Source of the DNA: Apostichopus japonicus
Lineage: Eukaryota > Echinodermata > Holothuroidea > Aspidochirotida > Stichopodidae
DNA: 64,000 bases
Direction of reading: 5' to 3'
Assembly (NCBI RefSeq): GCF_037975245.1
Contig: NC_092562.1
Location: 32,366,554 to 32,430,553 of the forward strand
The notes beneath the pieces were generated by a model, which was given only the letters and a program-made list of their open reading frames with translations, was not told the DNA's origin and ran no database searches. Shown here in pieces: positions 1-11,534 of this stretch; position 1 is the first letter of the stretch; each line of letters opens with the position of its first letter. The position numbers and the translations under genes are program-made.

Positions 1-192
1 AGGAAGGTATGGAGAAAGGTAAGAAGGGGTAGGGGAGAGGATGTGTCATGAAGAGAGGAGGGGGTAGAAGAAGGTATGGAGAAAGGTAAGAAGGGGTAGG
101 GAAGAGGATGTGTCATGAGAGGAGGGGGTGGAAGAAGGTATGGAGAAAGGTAAGAAGGGGTAGGGGAGAGGATGTGTCATGAGGAGAGGAGG
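1..192. repeat. Purine-rich minisatellite, about 3 units of 64-70 bp
   Basis: Three near-identical units follow each other, each containing GGTATGGAGAAAGG, then AAGAAGGGGTAGGG and GATGTGTCATGA. The strand is almost pure purine. Units differ by small insertions after the TCATGA motif. The array probably continues to the left of the window. Confidence 0.85.
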
Positions 193-1437
193 GGGTGACA
201 TTTACACTGTGTGTTGGAAGTCTACTGTACTCAATCCACCCTGCATGCAATATACAGTACTTTCCCTCTTCAGAGGCATGCCAGCATCAAACATATCAAT
301 ACAGTTCTGTAAGTAAACCTACTGTACTGTTCACACAAGATACAAAACATTAAGTCTATAACCCCATTCATTCCCAAAGAAGCATGCTAAGAGGATGTAC
401 AGTAGGGTTCACCTATGGATGCAAAAATGGAATATTTACATCAGATTTTCCAAAGCAGCTGTTTGCACTTGTTCAACAATATCAACATACATACTACAGT
501 ACTACTCAGAAAAGACTTCAAACTTGTAGACAACCATGGACAGTGCCTTACATATTCTGTTAAAGAAATAAACATTAATGAGCAATGCGAGCAATGAGTA
601 TGACTCTCAACATTTTATCAGCATTATTCATAATCATATTTTGTAACCCTGAGATTTGCTTACAGTACTTTGTTTAGTTGTTTTTACTTTATAGTTCATT
701 ATTTGAAAGAATCAGCTGATGAACTGATTGGATATATGTACTGTTTTGAAGAGCATCCAGAAATAAAAGGAAGCTGCTTTTCAAGGAAAGATTCTCTGCT
801 ATTAACATCTGTTCTCTCCATTCCCTATATAGAGAAATCTAGTATGGGCAACACCTACATGACAAACAGTTTAACATTATAACTAATACTGTCATTTTTT
901 GTTTACTTAATACTGATACAATAGTCACTACTGACTACAAACCTGTGTGAAGTCTAACACACGTATCATACTGTAATTTGTAAACTGTACGTTAGCTGGA
1001 CTCTGACCTGACTGATGGATGATTCGATACAAACTGAAGCTACTATAGAAAGATATTGGTGCCATGCACTGTTCACCATTAAACAGAAGTACTACCATGT
1101 ACTACCATAAATAACACTAGCACTATAGGTATCAGCAACACACTGTAGTGACACCTTATACTGTATAAAGGAATTGTTCATATATGTAAGGAGGTTGTTC
1201 ACAAACTTTCACAGAGCATTCTCCATTTGTGAACACACAGCGAAAGCATCATTTAAAAATCTTAAATTCATATTACAGGGAACAGGTTGAGTTTTCAAAG
1301 GACATGTTTTCAAAGCATTCATAAACATGTTGTGTTCATATGTTCATTTCTAAACCAATTAATTAAAACATTTTGTTGAACATCAAAATCATGACAGTTT
1401 GGTTTTGTGCAGGCAACCCCTAAACAGTTGGGTATAG
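193..1437. other. Non-coding stretch, no gene seen
   Basis: AT-rich sequence with many short ACTGTAC/GTACAGT motifs. The open stretches at 415-597 and 670-882 are short, have no recognisable domain and are not flanked by convincing splice sites. Confidence 0.5.
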
Positions 1438-1446
1438 TACTAGCGG

Positions 1447-1668
1447 TATGGTGGGCCATCAGTGTCAAATCATGGGGGAATGGACATAAACCGATTTAAA
1501 TCAACATATACCAATTTTCTTCGGCTTATACCAGTTTCTAGCTGCTGAAATTTACTTCTACCAATTTAAATTGACATATCATCCATTTAAACTGGTAGAT
1601 GTCGATTTCAATTGACTAATACCAGTTTAATTTGGTTCCCCACGATTTGAGACTGATGGCCCACCATA
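1447..1668. mobile_element. Short inverted-repeat element (MITE-like) with 7-9 bp target duplication
   Basis: The left end reads TATGGTGGGCCATCAGTGTC and the right end is its near-perfect inverse (GACTGATGGCCCACCATA). The flanks carry CTAGCGG on both sides (1440-1446 and 1669-1675); the duplication becomes TACTAGCGG if the terminal TA is counted as flank. The interior is made of palindromic pieces around ATTTAAAT and ATATACC. It has no coding capacity, so it is non-autonomous. The same left end and interior recur at 17.5 kb. Confidence 0.7.
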
Positions 1669-2029
1669 CTAGCGGCCCAAGTAGACGACTAACAATAAAC
1701 ATGTAAATCCATATCTGAAGTTAAAAAGCTCACTAAACTGACTTACTACAGTATACTAAGGAAACTTTTTAACAAGTTGTAACTACTACAGTATATAAAT
1801 TGCAAGTTTCACACTAATCTGTAAGTTAATGACACAAGACCCCTTTAGAGCTGATATACAGAAAAGCAATCTACAATCCACTATCTGTCATTTTGGTAAA
1901 ATCATTTTCACAGACAAAGCAAAGCATGGAACTGCTGAGGTGGTAAGACTTCACTGTGCCATACACTAACAATGGTAGGATAGTATTCGTTAATACAAAA
2001 AAAAAAAACTTTTGGGTCAGAATACCAGT

Positions 2030-2182
2030 ACACCTAAATGATTTAATATTGAGGCATTTTCTTCATGTAGTTGGTCATACCTCGCAACAATACAAAAATT
2101 ATTACCAGTACACCTAAATGATTTAATATTGAGGCATTTTCTTCATGTACTGTAGTTGGTCATACCTCGCAACAATACAAAC
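2030..2182. repeat. Direct duplication of about 75 bp, two copies
   Basis: The segment ACCAGTACACCTAAATGATT through CTCGCAACAATACAAA occurs twice in a row. The second copy has a five-base CTGTA insertion before GTTGGTCATACC. Confidence 0.85.
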
Positions 2183-2254
2183 ATTAAAGGAGTTTTGCCA
2201 CAAGATTGCTGTCACTCGCAGCCATGATTTTTTGCAACAATTTTGCAGATTTCA

Positions 2255-3465
2255 CTTGACACATGTTGGGAGTGGCCGAGTGGAAGATCTTCGTCAACCT
2301 TTAGATTTTCACTAAACACATGTTGGGAGTGGAAGATGTTCGTCAACCTTAGATTTTCACTAAACACATGTTGGGAGTGGAAGATGGTTTGTCAACCTTA
2401 GATTCTTGTCACATGTTGGGAGTGGCCTTAGATTTTCACTAAACACATGTTGGGAGTGGAAGATGGTTTGTCAACCTTAGATTCTTGACACATGTTGGGA
2501 GTGGCCTTAGATTTTCACTTGTCACATGTTGGGAGTGGAAGATGGTTTGTCAACCTTAGATTCTTGTCACATGTTGGGAGTGGAAGATGGTTTGTCAACC
2601 TTAGATTCTTGTCACATGTTGGGAGTGGAAGATGGTTTGTCAACCTTAGATTCTTGTCACATGTTGGGAGTGGAAGATGGTTTGTCAACCTTAGATTCTT
2701 GTCACATGTTGGGAGTGGAAGATGGTTTGTCAACCTTAGATTCTTGTCACATGTTGGGAGTGGCCTTAGATTTTCACTTAACACATGTTGGGAGTGGAAG
2801 ATGGTTTGTCAACCTTAGATTCTTGTCACATGTTGGGAGTGGCCTTAGATTTTCACTAAACACATGTTGGGAGTGGAAGATGGTTTGTCAACCTTAGATT
2901 CTTGACACATGTTGGGAGTGGCCTTAGATTTTCACTTGTCACATGTTGGGAGTGGAAGATGGTTTGTCAACCTTAGATTCTTGTCACATGTTGGGAGTGG
3001 AAGATGGTTTGTCAACCTTAGATTCTTGTCACATGTTGGGAGTGGAAGATGGTTTGTCAACCTTAGATTCTTGTCACATGTTGGGAGTGGAAGATGGTTT
3101 GTCAACCTTAGATTCTTGTCACATGTTGGGAGTGGAAGATGGTTTGTCAACCTTAGATTCTTGTCACATGTTGGGAGTGGCCTTAGATTTTCACTTAACA
3201 CATGTTGGGAATGGAAGATGGTTTGTCAACCTTAGATTCTTGTCACATGTTGGGAGTGGCCTTAGATTTTCACTAAACACATGTTGGGAGTGGAAGATGG
3301 TTTGTCAACCTTAGATTCTTGTCACATGTTGGGAGTGGAAGATGGTTTGTCAACCTTAGATTCTTGTCACATGTTGGGAGTGGAAGATGGTTTGTCAACC
3401 TTAGATTCTTGTCACATTGTTGGGAGTGGAAGATGGTTTGTCAACCTTAGATTTTCGTTGTGTAA
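2255..3465. repeat. 45-bp satellite array with a 417-bp higher-order unit
   Basis: The basic 45-bp unit runs CACATGTTGGGAGTGGAAGA, TGGTTTGTCAACCTTAGATT, CTTGT. Variant units read GGCCTTAGATTTTCACT instead of the GAAGATGG part. A block of ordinary and variant units is repeated 417 bp apart (2492-2908 and 2909-3325). Because 45 is a multiple of three, several frames stay open; the apparent 15-residue-repeat proteins are by-products of the array. Confidence 0.9.
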
Positions 3466-3479
3466 AAGAAGATATTGAT

Positions 3480-4080
3480 TTTATAGGCGGTGTCCTGGAG
3501 TAACAGTGACATTCCTCCTGCACCATTTTCATTTAAAAAGACAAGAAAAAGTCGCTAATCGAGAAGCGGCTCAAAGCTGCAGTGAAATACTGTAGGCTTA
3601 CCTGAGCAAACCTACTGTGACTAATACTACAGGAGCCCTAATGCTGCAGAAGCCAAGCTACCTTTGTAGGTATTTTGGCCGATGTTCTTTGGAATTGTTT
3701 GAGACAAACTAGGCCTACAGTAGCTAGATATTAATGATTTCTGCAACATGTTTTATGATGTTCTTCACTTACTTTGTTGGAAGAAGCTTTAATTTCATAC
3801 TTCACAGTAGTATAATTTTCCAATGTGCATTCTGTAGCACCATGTACCTATCTGCCTAACCTTACAGTAGTTTACGGAAAGTATTAATGTTGTAGTTTTT
3901 GTTACTATATTTGGAGACTTAAAGCGATAAAAGTGGCGAGTGAATTGGTATTTTAGCAAGTAGATTGTTAGTCGTGCTCGCCAATAAGCGAGCACTTTTG
4001 AAAGTATTTCCATGGCATGAGAAGAAGTAAGCTCCACTTTGGAAACGATATCAGTCGACAGTTAGTTGGAACAAAGTAGT
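3480..4080. other. Non-coding stretch, no gene seen
   Basis: No recognisable exon, RNA or mobile element. The open stretch at 3795-4037 on the minus strand shows no known domain. Confidence 0.4.
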
Positions 4081-4084
4081 GACG

Positions 4085-4296
4085 TATCATGTCATACGGC
4101 ACATACCACATTATAAGGAAAGGGGTGATTGTTTAATACAGGTACGTACATACTGTACTACATGACTACATTATAAGGAAAGGGGTAATTGTTTAATTAT
4201 ATACGTACATACTGTACTACATGGTCATACGGCACATACCACATTATAAGGAAAGGGGTAATTGTTTAATTATATACGTACATACTGTACTACATG
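4085..4296. repeat. Local tandem repeat, three irregular units of 60-73 bp
   Basis: The string ACATTATAAGGAAAGGGGT recurs at about 4109, 4169 and 4242, each time followed by ATTGTTTAAT and TACGTACATACTGTACTAC. The units differ by presence of GTCATACGGCACATACC. Confidence 0.85.
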
Positions 4297-4353
4297 ACTT
4301 TCATTTGTGTAGCTATAATTATAAGAACGAATGAAGTTGCTTTGCACTGTACA

Positions 4354-5725
4354 CAGTGTTCGATTTTTCCGGTATCGCATCGCAAAATGCGATCCAAAAC
4401 GACAAACTTGCGAGACGTTTCCAAATCAGCATCGCACATTGTGCCGATTTGTGCGATACAAATTCCTAGTCAGATTTGGGAGCAAACACTCAAACCTTAA
4501 CTTACGAACTGTCGATCACAATGTAGAAGTTATAATTTATTGAGTTTATACTCAATGTACAACTTATACACTTGACCGTATAGCGAAAAAAAAACCTGAA
4601 AAAATAATATCCTACCATAGTAAAGTGTAAAGCAAATAGCCTAACCACCTCGGCGGTAACGGATCTCGCGTAACTAAAAGGTTCCCTGGCAACGTGCCAA
4701 AAAAATGTTAACAAACAGGTGTTACACAGGGGATGAGCTCACAGTTGTTGGGAAGGTACCTGGGCAAATTCGCAGCACATGTACCGTGGTACAGTAGTTG
4801 GGTATAGGGTTAAACACTGCAGTTGCAAAAATGTACGCATAGTGCACGCTATTCATTGTTAGGCAGTCTAGAAACGGGGCTTTGCTGAACGTTGTTTGTT
4901 TCATAATATCGGAAGTTTTGTAAGTTGCACTATTTAAAGATTGAAAGACAGATTAAATCTCTTTTCATTTTATAACATAATATAGCTACTTTAACTTGTC
5001 ATTTAAAAATTTTCATCAGTTTCGTGACAATTTAAATAAAAAAAGTTGTCAGTATTTTGCATCCTCAACTGCGAAATTTTTCATCGCCAGACATCGCAAA
5101 AAATGACAACAATTTTCGGGGGCTTTCGCCCCCAGGATCCCCACGAGGGGTTCTACCCCATGACCCCACCATAGCCCTAAGACGGGCCCCTGGACACCAC
5201 GCCTTTATGCTCGCACGTTACGCGTGCTAGGCAGGCGAACACCGGCGGGAAATCGGCAGTGTGTTCGCGGGAAATTGAACAAGGTTTTCCAACACTGCTG
5301 AACTGTGCAGTTACTGTATGCATCATGTTCAAGGTTTTCACGGAGGCCTTTGAGGAAATGAATGGTTAGTACAGTGTATATATGCTGCACTAATGCTGTG
5401 TGTAGGCCAAGGTTCACGAAGGTCATTGGTTTATATTCGCGCGCCGTAGACGTGTTTTTAGATGTTACGGAGAGTCAGGTTTCCATGGATATTAATCGAA
5501 AATGAATCTGAGTTTAACTGACGCTAAAGAAATGGATCGTCTTAATAAATAATAATAATAAACAAACATTTTCTAGTTAATACATTGATCGCCAACATTT
5601 GGTCCATTTTGTGGTAATTTCAAAACTGCTATTCAATATTGGGGAACTGCTATGCAACAAAAATATTGTATAGCAATTGTCAAAATTGGTTGCTATGCAA
5701 TTTTTTGGCCATAAGTCGAACACTG
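4354..5725. mobile_element. Non-autonomous hAT-like DNA transposon with 8-bp target duplication
   Basis: The ends are CAGTGTTCGA and TCGAACACTG, an inverted repeat starting CAG...CTG. They are flanked by the exact 8-bp duplication ACTGTACA at 4346-4353 and 5726-5733. An 8-bp duplication and CAG-type ends are typical of the hAT superfamily. The 1.37-kb interior has no transposase-like frame. It includes a GC-rich patch near 5115-5200 (CGGGGGCTTTCGCCCCC) that may be a second nested repeat. Confidence 0.8.
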
Positions 5726-5733
5726 ACTGTACA

Positions 5734-6345
5734 TTTCATGAAAATATCAACCTTGTGTAGCCTCAGTGAATTCCAAAACAAGGCTGTGTAAGATATAACA
5801 AATGTTACTTACTGCAAGGTATAGGATAATAGGATTGATAGGTTGGTTCTGTTTTCAAAAGCATGGCAAAGCAATCTTCAATACTGAAACTTAGATTAAC
5901 AATGCAGCATTGTTTAAAAGTTAAGTTCCAAAGAACGGAAAGGCAGTGACAAACAGAGATTATGATCTCAACAAGCAACCATGTGGTAATGACATGACAA
6001 TCATGTGCAAAAACAAAGGTACTGTACAGTGACCGTACTGTAGATGACAATAATAGCAATGAATAATTTTCTCACGAAAAAAACTATTGCAAACATTTCT
6101 TATAACAATAATGCAAATAAACATTAACATCACAATGTACAGCATCACTATCATCCGTATAAGACATAAAAGTCACATGACAGTGTAAACAAACAACAGT
6201 GCATATTACAATAAATATTTATCGTGCTAACAGTCTCCCTTTATTTTCTGTCATTTCAAGGCACCTAAAAAATGATCACGGTATGTTAATTGTGGAAGCT
6301 ACTTGCCCGACCGGGCAAGTTGTGATAAAACTTAATGCACAGCCC
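5734..6345. other. Non-coding stretch with one short palindrome
   Basis: No exon seen. A near-perfect palindrome, ACTTGCCCGACCGGGCAAGT, lies at about 6300-6320 and could be a leftover transposon terminus. Confidence 0.4.
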
Positions 6346-6349
6346 TGAG

Positions 6350-6835
6350 TACTATGCATCTTAACTATGTACAGCAACATAGTACCATGCCCCACCATTA
6401 CAGGCAACATAATACTGTACAGTAGTAGTACCATTCACCATCATACAGTAATGTTCTCAGTAGTGCCATGCACCATCATTACACTAACATACTGTAGTAC
6501 TTAGTGCCATCCACCATCATGCAGTAACATACTGTACTACTTAGTACCAAGCACCATCATTACAGTAACAAACTGTCCTACTTAGTGCCATGCACCATTA
6601 TTACAGTAACATACTGTCGTACTTAGTGCCATGCACCATTATTACAGTAACATACTGTAGTAGTGCCATTCACTATCATTACAGTAACATACTGTAGTAC
6701 TTAGTGCCATCCACCACCGTTCCAGTAACATACTGTAGTACAGTAGTACCATTCACCATCATACAGTAACACAGTAGTGCCATGCACCATAATTGCAGTA
6801 ACAAACTGTAGTAGTGCCATGCACCCTATTTACAC
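6350..6835. repeat. Degenerate minisatellite of roughly 45 bp
   Basis: About ten imperfect units built from AACATACTGTAGTACTTAGT, GCCATGCACCATCATTACAG. Unit lengths vary because short pieces such as CTTA and AGTAGTA come and go. Confidence 0.8.
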
Positions 6836-7293
6836 TAAATGTTCAAAGGCAATTTTCCAGCTTCTCAATATATTGAATCCAATTTAACCTCACAGTAAAC
6901 TACAGTACAGTATGTTGGTTAATTCCCAAACACTGAAAAATGACACTTGCGAGAATCAACAGTTGGTGCATGCATTACATTTTTGTTATTATATATAACC
7001 CTAGGTCCCCTTGATGAGAGAGGCTGGAAGATGGTTCACTGAGATGTAAGATGAAGTGGAAATTAAGATGCTAATTCCTAGCAAATTAGCTTTTGTTAAT
7101 AGTTATGACTGATACCCTGCTTGAGTTTCTGCTACAGATCAAAAAATGCATTGGTTGCTCAGGGCTTTACAAGTTCTGTATCAACTAAAACTATGATGTC
7201 AAACAGTACTTGGGAGTTTGGGATAAATGATTTTATGAATTAACAACAAGGGAAAAAAATACTATCAGAAGTTTTAAATAATTGCTGGCTTAC
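6836..7293 (-). other. Probable GIPC intron, no exon found
   Basis: This follows the donor of the PDZ exon, so it should be intronic for the minus-strand gene. I found no match to the conserved GIPC C-terminal region here or further left in the window. Confidence 0.4.
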
Positions 7294-7654
7294 CAAATGC
7301 TCTTCTTGGTTGAACAATGGTCAATGTGAATACTTCTCCAACAGGTAATTCCTTCAGCATCCTGGCTACTTCAAAGTGCCTGCACTTCAGCATACTATTA
7401 CCATTGATTGATTCAATGTGGTCTCCCACATCCACAATTTTGTCCATGATGGAATTCTCCTTTATCCTCTTAATAAAGGCAAACCCATCTCCATTGTCAG
7501 TTATTGTTAGCCCAAGGGCTGGTTCTTTCTTCTGCACACTTATTTCTTTCCTTTCTCCTCTCACATGTGCAAAAATTAAATCATCCAGACCAATCTGACC
7601 ACCAAGCAAATTGTCCATGTCCACTTTGAATGAGTTTAATGTGCAAAAGAGAAT
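7294..7654 (-). CDS. GIPC: GIPC-family protein, PDZ-domain exon
   Basis: GIPC proteins are cytoplasmic adaptors. Their PDZ domain binds C-termini of membrane receptors and of RGS-GAIP, and their C-terminal domain recruits myosin VI. This exon of 361 bases begins after the acceptor TTTCTAAACAG in phase 0 and ends at GCATTTG with donor GTAAGC in phase 1. It encodes [13 protein letters not shown] and [16 protein letters not shown], then a PDZ domain with the ligand loop [18 protein letters not shown], the segment [20 protein letters not shown] and the last strand [12 protein letters not shown]. These match vertebrate GIPC segments closely from memory. The loop before VGDHIES looks about two residues shorter than in vertebrate GIPC1. 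The myosin-VI-binding C-terminal exons are missing from the recognisable sequence and are probably beyond the left edge. Confidence 0.92.
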
Positions 7655-9336
7655 CTGTTTAGAAAAATGAAATAAAAGTTGTTGAAAACAATACATGTAT
7701 AGTACATTGGTACAGGCTCCTATCAGGTCAGAATGTGCAGTAATAAACTGGAGGGTTAAATCTAAACAATGACATTTGAGCTTTGTTTCAACCACTCACA
7801 TAGTATACTATTCAACATATGATACTATAGGCAACTGCTTCAGTATAAGCCAGCCGAAAGCTTCTCTATGTTAGCTCTGTGGTGTATACTTATAGTGCGC
7901 CCTCAATATCCTCATTTACTTTTCCCTACTAGGGTCTTGCACATTTCTCCTTCGCTATTTTCACTTTCTGTTTTTTGGGGGGTAGATTTGCTTCGGAAAA
8001 GTGAAGAAACCAATCAAATCTGCCAAATGGGTTCACAACCTTAATAAGTTTATTCAAGCCCTGCCTCCCGCAGTGAACAATCACTTGGCCTTAGATTGGT
8101 TTGTACACTGCGAGAGGGTCGCTAATTGTTGTGGAAGAAACATGTTCTCACATGACACGCAATTTCTTAACAATAATATCAATAAAGATTTTACGGTTTC
8201 ACGCCCCTCTTTGGAGAAATGTCCAAGACGTTTTTATTGGACAGATCCTCGGGCATGTAAAATACAGTGGGCAAGCACATTCGTGGTAGGCAGAAACAGA
8301 CTCTGAGGTATGTACAGTTTGCACATGAGAAAAAGAATATTACAAATGACTTGGCCAAGACTACCACTCACAATGACTTAGAACATTCCAGCAAAAAATA
8401 TAATCTGAACATCAAACATGCAAAACTCAAAAAATCTGGAAAAGAAAACTGACCATAGAATTTCATGTTAAGGCAATTTTATCTTAAAGATCTGTACAAG
8501 AGGGTATGTTTAAAGTTATCCTGCAAGATACAAGTGCATAAATGACCTGCTCGACCTGCATGTACATGACGCACATGCACACACACAGTAAAGACTCATT
8601 TTGTTGTCAGTTAGTGTTGAAAAAGTCTTATAGAGTTACTGTGTTACTTCATTGAACTCTGCAGAATTGCATGATCTACAAAAAAAAAATTAAAGAGTTT
8701 TGACAAAAACAGTATGAAAGGCTTTCTTAGAAACAGGTTTGCCACACTGATTTTGGTTATGACACCTATATTCAAATATGAAGCATTTACTGGTTTGTCA
8801 TATAAACAGTGGGATGATCAAAATTCAGAACCGGGAAAATTGGAGAAACTGAGCTGCAGTTAACACAGGGGTAGTCAACACTCAATGTTACTTAATAAGG
8901 GCTTTAATATAAAAAAAATAGTTTTATCCAGGCATCAGCCCAAAATGAATTTTAATTTTACATTTGTGTGTGGGTTTTGCCCATTATTTGCAATGTCTTT
9001 GTAGCTCTGTAATAGTACCACACAGTTCATCTGAAATTCTATTGAGATTATCTTTTACTAATGGCAAAATGCCATTTTATTTTACACAAATGAAACAATA
9101 TCTTGATTTTCCAGTCAATTCCAGTTGGAATTCAGTCTCCTATATTTCTGGCAAGAGTTTTTCTGTTGATCTATCCATCCTGCTCTGTAGCCTTGTAATG
9201 TAAGGTGTAGGACTGACTTAGGCCCCAAGCCTAGATTAAGTTTGTTGCTAGATTAAGTTACCTTGTCTGTACTTGGCATCTATAGGCCGATGATGGACCA
9301 ACATACTAACTTGTAATTTTGCTAAGAAAATTTTAC
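7655..9336 (-). other. GIPC intron 1
   Basis: This 1.68-kb interval lies between two phase-0 junctions, donor GTAAAA at the 9337 side and acceptor CTAAACAG at the 7654 side. It contains a plus-strand open stretch at 8001-8306 with peptides such as NLNKFIQALPPAVNNH that I do not recognise. That stretch is probably a decayed mobile element rather than an exon of this gene. Confidence 0.8.
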
Positions 9337-9744
9337 CTGCTTTTCAGGGAGGTTGAATTCGTCAGCAATTTTCTTGTACAGCTCTTTAACACTGGTGAAT
9401 CCTGAAATTTTTCCTGTAGGGCTACCATGAGCTAGTTGTGTATGAAACACCAAGGGTTGTGTCGGGTTAGGTTTTGCATCTGCTGGGGTAGATGGCACTG
9501 CGTTCCCATAGACACCTGTCTTACTTGGTGGTGGGGCAACATTAGGTGTGCCTGACTGCATCGATGGTTGGGACTGACGTTGGTGGGTAGCTTGGCTTCC
9601 TTGTTGAGGCGTCACAGGAAGTGGCTCAAATGATGTGGGATCTTCTTGATTAGGCCTAGTGCCTTCACCGTTGTGCGTACCGCTGCCATTGGTGCGAGAG
9701 AGACCCTTCTTGTCGGTCTTCTTAGACTTATTAAAGAAAGGCAT
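9337..9744 (-). CDS. GIPC: GIPC-family protein, first coding exon
   Basis: The exon encodes 136 residues from ATG at 9744 ([14 protein letters not shown]) to a CAG codon at 9337 followed by donor GTAAAA. Residues 1-95 are basic, then rich in Pro, Ser, Gln and Thr and look disordered, as in the variable N-terminus of the family. Residues from about 97 onward ([20 protein letters not shown], then [19 protein letters not shown]) are the strongly conserved GIPC N-terminal domain just before the PDZ domain. I chose the ATG at 9744 because the upstream in-frame stretch has only a TTG. An untranslated exon could lie further upstream. Splicing to 7654 joins phase 0 to phase 0 and gives an uninterrupted GIPC sequence. 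Confidence 0.92.
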
Positions 9745-11303
9745 TTCGCGGAAATTTACAACGCCCGGCAAGGATGAAAACTTTCAGCAATTAATGAGTT
9801 AATTCTTACATCGAAGATAAGATAATACAAAAAAATTAACGAAACACGTCCTAAGCTAAAATTCGTCCACTTCACATCAGGGTCTCGCCTACGATTGGGC
9901 AGGCCTAACGAGTTGTGCTGAAGTGTACACTAGTATAAGGCCACCGATGCCTGAAGGTCCTCGTCACAGACAGAAGTGTAGAGCTCTGTACTTCCGTGCT
10001 GTATACGTAGGTCAAACAGTGTAGTATTTGCCGCAGTATAATTGTGTACATAGGCGGTTGTGCAAAAACTTCATCCTTCAAAATGACGTAAGTTAGAAAA
10101 TTGCTATGCACATTATTTGCATTGATAAATTATCTATAGGCCTAAATAATGATCAACAATCTCTCTGAAAATATTTAATAAGCTATATTAATATGAATAC
10201 AGTGCTATACTTAATTATTTAAAATTTAATTCCTTCAGCTGTATCTCATTTTGGTTAGACGCGAAAACGATGACGTATCCTATGGGCTGCCATTGAGGTA
10301 AGAATACCTTGCACAGGTTGACACACCTGCCTTACAAGACCAAGTCAGGTCTTCAAGGTTTTCAAATTCATATTAATAATGGCAAACTCGAAAAATGCAA
10401 AACATCACAGCACCAAAGCATGTACTCACATGACCTACACGTTAGGAAAAGACGATAATTGAAAACAATCACTCACCGACCCCCCCATCCCCCCCCCCCC
10501 CCAAAAAAACCCCTCAAATTATATGCATTCAATCTCAACGGTCTAAAGAATTTGTTCGCATTATTGTGAAGTAATTTATCAGATTCATGACGATTAACAT
10601 TTTTTCAAACTTAGGCCCATTCGCAGAGATCGAAGGATAACAAATTCAACCACCCCACCCCCCCCAAAAAAAAAAATTGTCAGCAATGCAGTCTACAGCA
10701 TTAATTGGATGCGAATGCATCACAATTAGATAGGAAAATCTTCCTTCCACATTCACAGGTGATCCCATATAATCCCTCCTTTCCTTTTCACCTCCACTAT
10801 TATTACTATTACCACGCCTGTCGCCAAACCAAGACAGTTACATTAAAACATTGTTAATCCTAACTGGTTCACATAACCAAAAAATTGGATGCAAAAAGAA
10901 GCCTTGCGTGCCATTCTTCGACAACATGCAACTGTGTTAATCCGAATTTGTAAGCATTTATCTACATTAAGTTACTTGTTACACCCACACCTCCATATAG
11001 CCGTCTTCCACGTCCTGTTTTTCGCTTCCTTTGATCACTTTTTTGGGTGAGTGGTGTGATTGAAGCTTAAAATGAGGAGAATAATCATAAGATTCATAAT
11101 TCACTATGCCAACAAAACAGTTCTTGCACATTACTGTAAAATATGCAGTAAAACGATGGTATTTCAATTTATTGTGGGACATGCCTGATTTTGGGCAACT
11201 GACCAATCACAGGACTGCTTCTCGTGACCTTTTGACCCGGCCCAAACTTTGTTTATATCATAAAGCAGAATGTAAGTTCTTATATTCTGCTCTATGGTTT
11301 TAT
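9745..11303. other. Upstream flank of GIPC, no gene seen
   Basis: The region immediately upstream of the GIPC start should contain its 5' untranslated region and promoter, but I see no decisive TATA or initiator signal. Low-complexity C and A runs lie at about 10480-10510 and 10651-10676. No other coding exon is recognisable. Confidence 0.45.
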
Positions 11304-11311
11304 ATCTACAG

Positions 11312-11526
11312 CATAGGCGTATGAGGCGGGGGCTGGGGGGGGGGGGCTGCTGCCCCGACCAATAAAAACACAGCAAATGATTGTATGATTGTATGTAATA
11401 ACCGATGCATTCCTATATGATATGTACATTAACATGTTGAACGCGTGCGAAAAATGTTGGTTATATTTTTCGGCAAGTCGTTATATATTACAGCCTCCCA
11501 AATCATAGTAGGCTCCTATGCCTATG
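11312..11526. mobile_element. Short hAT-like MITE with 8-bp target duplication
   Basis: The 215-bp element starts CATAGGCGTATGAGGCGGGG and ends GGCTCCTATGCCTATG, an imperfect inverted repeat. Both sides carry the exact octamer ATCTACAG (11304-11311 and 11527-11534). A G-run of about a dozen bases lies near the left end. A related terminus (GCCTCGTACGCTTATGCATG) occurs near 48860-48883. Confidence 0.75.
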
Positions 11527-11534
11527 ATCTACAG

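Noticed and set aside
2492-3478. Proteins made of 15-residue repeats in the 45-bp array
   Set aside because: Both strands are open for the same arithmetic reason (45 is a multiple of three), and there is no conserved frame or start context.
8001-8452. Possible exon or gene with NLNKFIQALPPAVNNH
   Set aside because: It is on the opposite strand inside a GIPC intron and has no known domain or clear splice sites. It shifts between frames, so a decayed element is more likely.
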